Shown here: one piece after another, positions 59,848 to 64,000 of the stretch | Position numbering within the stretch: position 1 is the first letter of the stretch | Layout: the number at the start of each line of letters is the position of its first letter | Assembly: GCA_958402075.1 (NCBI GenBank) | Contig: CATXSD010000002.1 | Span: 25,292-89,291 of the forward strand | From: Mediterranea massiliensis | GTDB lineage: Bacteria > Bacteroidota > Bacteroidia > Bacteroidales > Bacteroidaceae | Length of the DNA: 64,000 nucleotides | Direction: 5' to 3' | Position numbers and translations under genes: made by a program | Notes under the pieces: model-generated | Told to the model about the DNA's origin: nothing | The model's input: only the letters and a program-made list of their open reading frames with translations | Databases searched by the model: none

Positions 59848-61191
59848 ATGAAAGAACCCAAAGTACACGTGGGAATCCTCTTCGAACCCCAGATAGAATT
59901 CACCCTGCTGGCCCCCTACCGCCAGGACGACCAGGAAGTGAACGGCAACCAAACCGTCACCTTTGACCATGGCCGCATCCTGTGGCAAGGCCGCCTCTAC
60001 GACGAATTGCTGTTCGAACCCGAAGACGAACAGAACGCCTCGTTCGAACTGCACGGAGTCACCATCGGCATCAACTTCCACTGGGAGCGCAAGGAAGACC
60101 AGCGTTTCCAGGGTGCTCTGCGCATCATTGTGGAAAATGACAAACTGACCGCCGTCAACGTCATCCGCGTAGAAGACTACCTGACCAGTGTCATCTCCAG
60201 CGAAATGAGCGCTACCGCCTCGCTGGAGCTGCTGAAGGCCCATGCGGTGATTTCGAGAAGCTGGTTGCTGGCCCAGATTAACAAGAACAAGGAAATCGTA
60301 GCCAAACATACGGACTACAAGGCCTGCACACAGACAAATGACGAACTGATCCGATGGTTCGACCGAGAAGACCATACCCGCTTCGATGTCTGCGCCGATG
60401 ACCACTGCCAGCGTTACCAAGGCATCACCCGTGCTTCGACCGATATCGTACGCCAAGCTATCCAGGCCACCCGCGGACAGGTACTGATGTCTGAAGGGAA
60501 AATCTGTGACGCCCGCTTCTCCAAATGCTGCGGTGGCGCCTTCGAAGAGTTCCAGTACTGCTGGGAAGACACACCTTACTCCTACCTGCGGAAGCAACGC
60601 GACTGGCGCATCCGCCAAGGCAACACGTCCAAACCTGCTTCCGACTTGCCCGACCTCACCATCGAAGCCGAAGCCGACCGCTGGATACGTACTTCGCCCG
60701 AATCGTTCTGCAACACCACAGACAAGCACATTCTGTCACAAGTACTCAACAACTATGATCAGGAAACCACCGACTTCTACCGCTGGCGCGTGGAATACAC
60801 ACAGGATGAACTGTCGGCCCTCATCTTGAAACGCTCGGGTATAGATTACGGACAGATCATTGACCTCGTCCCCGTGGCCCGTGGAACCAGCGGACGCTTG
60901 TGGAAACTGAAAATTGTGGGTACCAAACGCACACTCACCATCGGCAAGGAACTGGAAATACGCCATACGCTGTCGCCCTCGCACCTCTACAGCTCGGCTT
61001 TCGTGGTAGACAAGAGCGACCTCTCGCCCGAAGGCATACCCGGACGCTTCACTCTCATCGGTGCCGGCTGGGGACACGGCGTAGGTCTCTGTCAGATCGG
61101 TGCCGCCGTCATGGGCGAGCAGGGCTACAAGTACGATGAAATATTGTTGCACTATTACATCGGCGCCAGCATCGAGCCGATATATTCCTAA
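59848..61191 (+). CDS. SpoIID/LytB-domain protein without a signal peptide
   Basis: A 447-residue protein from the ATG at 59848 (the ATG at 59818 would overlap the previous gene by 14 bp). The SpoIID domain is clear: VEDYLTSVISSEMSATASLE, LLKAHAVISRSWLLAQINKN, QRYQGITRASTDIVRQAIQA, RGQVLMSEGKICDARFSKCC with GGAFEEFQYCWED, and the C-terminal GAGWGHGVGLCQIGAAVMGE. SpoIID of sporulating Bacillus is a lytic transglycosylase acting on stem-free glycan strands; LytB enhances an amidase. Neither possible start has a signal peptide, so its compartment is unclear. Context supports a role in murein-fragment breakdown. Confidence 0.9.
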   Translation: MKEPKVHVGILFEPQIEFTLLAPYRQDDQEVNGNQTVTFDHGRILWQGRLYDELLFEPEDEQNASFELHGVTIGINFHWERKEDQRFQGALRIIVENDKLTAVNVIRVEDYLTSVISSEMSATASLELLKAHAVISRSWLLAQINKNKEIVAKHTDYKACTQTNDELIRWFDREDHTRFDVCADDHCQRYQGITRASTDIVRQAIQATRGQVLMSEGKICDARFSKCCGGAFEEFQYCWEDTPYSYLRKQRDWRIRQGNTSKPASDLPDLTIEAEADRWIRTSPESFCNTTDKHILSQVLNNYDQETTDFYRWRVEYTQDELSALILKRSGIDYGQIIDLVPVARGTSGRLWKLKIVGTKRTLTIGKELEIRHTLSPSHLYSSAFVVDKSDLSPEGIPGRFTLIGAGWGHGVGLCQIGAAVMGEQGYKYDEILLHYYIGASIEPIYS

Positions 61192-61206
61192 AGGACAAAC
61201 ATAGAA

Positions 61207-63111
61207 ATGACCATGAATAAACTGACTAAGAAAACCAATCCCTGGGCATGGATACCCACCTTGTACTTTGCCCAAGGGCTGCCCTATGTGGCGGTGATGA
61301 CTATTTCCGTCATCATGTACAAACGACTGGGCATGTCGAACACCGATATCGCCCTCTATACCGGCTGGCTGGGACTACCGTGGGTCATCAAACCCTTCTG
61401 GAGCCCGTTTGTCGACATCATCAAGACCAAACGCTGGTGGACGCTGGCCATGCAGTGGATTGTAGCTGTAGCCTTGGCAGGCATTGCCTTTACCATTCCT
61501 ACAGAGTTCTATGTTCAGTTCACCTTCGCCATCTTCATGCTGATGGGCTTTGCCTCGGCCACACACGACATTGCGGCCGACGGTTTCTACATGCTGGCCC
61601 TGAGCGAACACGAACAGTCACTGTATGTAGGCATACGAAGCACCTTCTATCGCATTGCCACCGTCATGGGACAAGGCATTCTGGTGATACTGGCCGGCGT
61701 CATTGAAATGAACTCCGGCTTGGAACCCGTCAAAATCCAGGTGGTGGCCGACCCGTCGGAACCGGTAGCGGCTGCCGGCCTGCCACTGTTCATCACCCCG
61801 ACCGACGACGGACAAACGCTCAGCTTCCTCACTTCCGATGCAACGGTACAGACCTCCATACAGGCACCGGCAAGCGCTACCGACGAACAAGGCCAAACCA
61901 TTCCCTTCGCTGAATATGCGGCCTTGATGCGCGATTCGGTAAACAACATGAACGTACGCAACGGTTTCGTCAAAGGCAGCCTCATCACGAAAGGAGCACC
62001 GGCCGTTACTGCAACTGCTACCCAGGAAAGCACCTTCCGCACCTGGCTGCGCAACACGTTCGGCGAGAAGCATGCTACCAATACAGGTGAAACAGCCAAC
62101 AACATCGCACTGGCTGCCGTAAGGCTCAACCACCAGCCGGCCCCCGGCGAGAGCATTGTGCTCAACGTAGAATACAAGGATGGCGACCAAAGTATCAAGT
62201 TGGAGCAAAGCAAACTGTCCACCCGCTTCGAATTCAACGAAAGCAACTGGAACAAGCCGGCCTACCTCTATTTCGAAATAGACCACAAACTGACCGAACG
62301 TACGGAAGCCAACTTTGTGGGCACATCGGGCAACATACCGCTGGCATGGCTGGTGGTATTCATTGTGCTTTCGGTGTTCTTCTTCCTGGTAGCCATCTAC
62401 CACAGCTGGATATTACCACGTCCGGCCAGTGACACTACCCACAAGAGTACCGACGCCGGCAGCATCGTCAGAGGCTTCATCGACGCCTTCCGCACCTTCT
62501 TCACCAAGATGCCTTTCTGGCAGACGGTAGCCGCCATCGGTTTCATGCTGCTCTATCGCTTCCCCGAAGCGCAACTTACCAAGATTATACAACCCTTCCT
62601 GCTCGACCCCATCGACAAAGGTGGTCTGGGGCTGACGACCGGCGAAGTGGGACTGGTATATGGTACCGTAGGCATCATCGGCCTGACACTGGGCGGCATC
62701 ATCGGCGGTGTGGCCGCAGCCAAGGGTGGACTGAAGAAATGGCTGCAGCCCATGGCCTGGAGCATGTCGCTCACCTGCCTGACGTTTGTCTACCTGAGCT
62801 ACTTCCAGGACCACTCACTGCTCACGGTCAACATCTGCGTCTTCATCGAGCAGTTCGGTTACGGCTTTGGTTTTACGGCTTATATGCTTTACCTCATCTA
62901 TTACTCCGAAGGCGAGTTCAAGACCTCACACTATGCCATCTGTACCGGCTTCATGGCCCTGAGCATGATGCTGGGCATGATAGCAGGCTGGCTGCAGGAA
63001 ACCATCGGCTACCGTCACTTCTTCGTATGGACCATGATCTGCTGCATCACCACCATCGGCATGGCGGCACTGGTAAAAGTTGACCCCAAGTTCGGAAAGA
63101 AAGAAGAATAA
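61207..63111 (+). CDS. ampG: AmpG-type muropeptide permease with a large inserted extracytoplasmic domain
   Basis: A 634-residue MFS-type inner-membrane protein. AmpG landmarks in the first six helices are IPTLYFAQGLPYVAVMTISV, WLGLPWVIKPFWSPFVDIIK, GFASATHDIAADGFYML and YVGIRSTFYRIATVMGQGIL. Usual AmpG proteins are about 400-500 residues; here about 210 extra residues (about 168-378) sit between helices. Within them, about 300-370 resembles a Calx-beta-like strand pattern (APGESIVLNVEYKDGD, FNESNWNKPAYLYFEID). The second half resumes with FRTFFTKMPFWQTVAAIGF and YRFPEAQLTKIIQPFLLD. AmpG imports GlcNAc-anhydroMurNAc peptides. ATG 61207 or 61213. Confidence 0.9.
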   Translation: MTMNKLTKKTNPWAWIPTLYFAQGLPYVAVMTISVIMYKRLGMSNTDIALYTGWLGLPWVIKPFWSPFVDIIKTKRWWTLAMQWIVAVALAGIAFTIPTEFYVQFTFAIFMLMGFASATHDIAADGFYMLALSEHEQSLYVGIRSTFYRIATVMGQGILVILAGVIEMNSGLEPVKIQVVADPSEPVAAAGLPLFITPTDDGQTLSFLTSDATVQTSIQAPASATDEQGQTIPFAEYAALMRDSVNNMNVRNGFVKGSLITKGAPAVTATATQESTFRTWLRNTFGEKHATNTGETANNIALAAVRLNHQPAPGESIVLNVEYKDGDQSIKLEQSKLSTRFEFNESNWNKPAYLYFEIDHKLTERTEANFVGTSGNIPLAWLVVFIVLSVFFFLVAIYHSWILPRPASDTTHKSTDAGSIVRGFIDAFRTFFTKMPFWQTVAAIGFMLLYRFPEAQLTKIIQPFLLDPIDKGGLGLTTGEVGLVYGTVGIIGLTLGGIIGGVAAAKGGLKKWLQPMAWSMSLTCLTFVYLSYFQDHSLLTVNICVFIEQFGYGFGFTAYMLYLIYYSEGEFKTSHYAICTGFMALSMMLGMIAGWLQETIGYRHFFVWTMICCITTIGMAALVKVDPKFGKKEE

Positions 63112-63141
63112 CCTACAGATTATCTATCAAATAATAAGAAT

Positions 63142-64000
63142 ATGAAAAAAATCATCTGTCACAGACATACGGCAACCGGGCAAAAGCTGATAGGGGCTCT
63201 GCTTCTGTTGTGCTTCGCCATAGGCGCCCAGGCACAGAAAATACGTATCAAGACAGGCATTGAAGTGCTCAAGTCACAGAACTTCCGCTGCCTGGAGGGA
63301 AAACGCGTGGGCCTCATCACCAACCCCACGGGTGTGGACAACGAGCTGCGCTCCACCATCGACATCCTGCACGAGGCTCCCAACGTGAACCTCGTGGCTC
63401 TCTATGGTCCCGAACACGGTGTACGAGGTGATGTCCATGCCGGCGACCACGTGTCCGACCAGCGCGACCCCGCCACCGGCCTGCCCGTCTACTCACTCTA
63501 TGGCAAGACTCGCAAGGCCACGCCCGAAATGCTGAAGGACGTCGACGTACTGGTATACGACATTCAGGATATCGGTTGCCGCTCGTTCACCTACATCAGT
63601 ACCTTGGGACTGGCCATGGAGGCGGCTGCCGAAAACAGCAAGGAACTCATCGTACTGGACCGCCCCAATCCGCTGGGCGGACTCAAGGTAGAAGGCAATT
63701 TGGTTGAAGACGATTGCATTTCTTTTGTCAGTCAATTTAAAATTCCGTACCTTTACGGCCTCACTTGCGGCGAACTGGCACTGATGCTCAACGGCGAACG
63801 CATGTTGGCAGGCGGCGTACAGTGCAAACTGACGGTCATCAAGATGAAAGGCTGGAAACGGAAGATGGACTACACAGCCACAGGCCTGCAATGGATACCC
63901 TCATCGCCCCACATACCCCACCCACACTCGGCATTCTTCTACCCCGTGAGCGGTATCCTGGGCGAACTTGTCTGCATGTCGATCGGTGGGGGCTATACCA
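63142..64000 (+). CDS. Second DUF1343 (NamZ-type) protein, N-terminal part (runs off the window)
   Basis: A 286-codon partial frame that starts 31 bp after ampG and continues past the right edge. Signal peptide (LIGALLLLCFAIGAQAQ). DUF1343 landmarks are GKRVGLITNPTGVDNELRST, LVALYGPEHGVRGDVHAGDH, VLVYDIQDIGCRSFTYISTL, IVLDRPNPLGGLKVEGNLVE and LYGLTCGELALMLNGERMLA. It is a paralogue of the gene at 49667 and differs over most of its length, so the two may prefer different chain ends or substrates. Predicted exo-N-acetylmuramidase in the periplasm. Confidence 0.88.
   Translation, partial: MKKIICHRHTATGQKLIGALLLLCFAIGAQAQKIRIKTGIEVLKSQNFRCLEGKRVGLITNPTGVDNELRSTIDILHEAPNVNLVALYGPEHGVRGDVHAGDHVSDQRDPATGLPVYSLYGKTRKATPEMLKDVDVLVYDIQDIGCRSFTYISTLGLAMEAAAENSKELIVLDRPNPLGGLKVEGNLVEDDCISFVSQFKIPYLYGLTCGELALMLNGERMLAGGVQCKLTVIKMKGWKRKMDYTATGLQWIPSSPHIPHPHSAFFYPVSGILGELVCMSIGGGYT

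Overview
The window looks like chromosomal DNA of a gut Bacteroides-type bacterium (Bacteroidales). The grounds are several SusC/SusD pairs, an ECF sigma/FecR pair controlling a TonB-linked receptor that carries an STN domain, lipoproteins with the usual Bacteroides signal peptides, and promoters of the Bacteroides kind (-7 TAnnTTTG, in the best cases with a -33 TTTG 19-20 bp upstream). No rRNA, tRNA, insertion sequence, integrase or CRISPR array was recognised.

Region 1 (1-12.2 kb) is a polysaccharide utilisation locus (PUL). A minus-strand ECF sigma gene overlaps by 4 bp a beta-propeller sensor gene that runs off the left edge. Divergent from them are the FecR anti-sigma, an STN-containing SusC, a SusD, a GH97 glycosidase and a secreted parallel beta-helix protein. 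This is the trans-envelope signalling layout often seen at Bacteroides loci for host glycans. The region is visibly more AT-rich than the central part of the window.

Region 2 (12.2-37.3 kb) is mostly core metabolism and envelope upkeep: a SufT/MIP18-type Fe-S protein, a TlpA-like thioredoxin lipoprotein and an LpxH-type phosphoesterase in one operon; alkaline phosphatase; pta-ackA divergent from lrgAB; DUF2156 and GNAT proteins; a TldD/TldE pair; cdaA-folP; MscS; murF; VanZ; an SNF transporter; a helix-hairpin-helix protein; a LolD-type ATPase; tcdA with a CPA2 antiporter; and asd.

Region 3 (37.4-64 kb) reads as a peptidoglycan (muropeptide) scavenging locus. It holds a BadF-type amino-sugar kinase, two tandem SusC/SusD pairs, two DUF1343 (NamZ/GH171 exo-N-acetylmuramidase) genes, a sodium:solute symporter, an N-acetylmuramoyl-L-alanine amidase with an inserted golvesin-like domain, a phosphoesterase-PQQ propeller fusion, a two-domain glycosyltransferase, a DUF4922 (HIT/GalT-like) protein, a SpoIID-domain protein and an AmpG permease with a large inserted extracytoplasmic domain. 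From namZ onward the genes are close-packed and co-oriented. I infer that murein fragments are bound and imported by the Sus pairs, trimmed in the periplasm, carried inward by AmpG and the symporter, and phosphorylated in the cytoplasm.

The most unusual non-coding signal is a set of short intergenic arrays in which palindromic units recur every 22 bp (about 12.38, 26.77, 32.14, 36.09 and 50.87 kb). The period is kept even where the core sequence changes completely, and a weaker copy may lie inside a coding region at 52.8 kb. They sit in upstream, divergent, convergent and intra-operon gaps alike.
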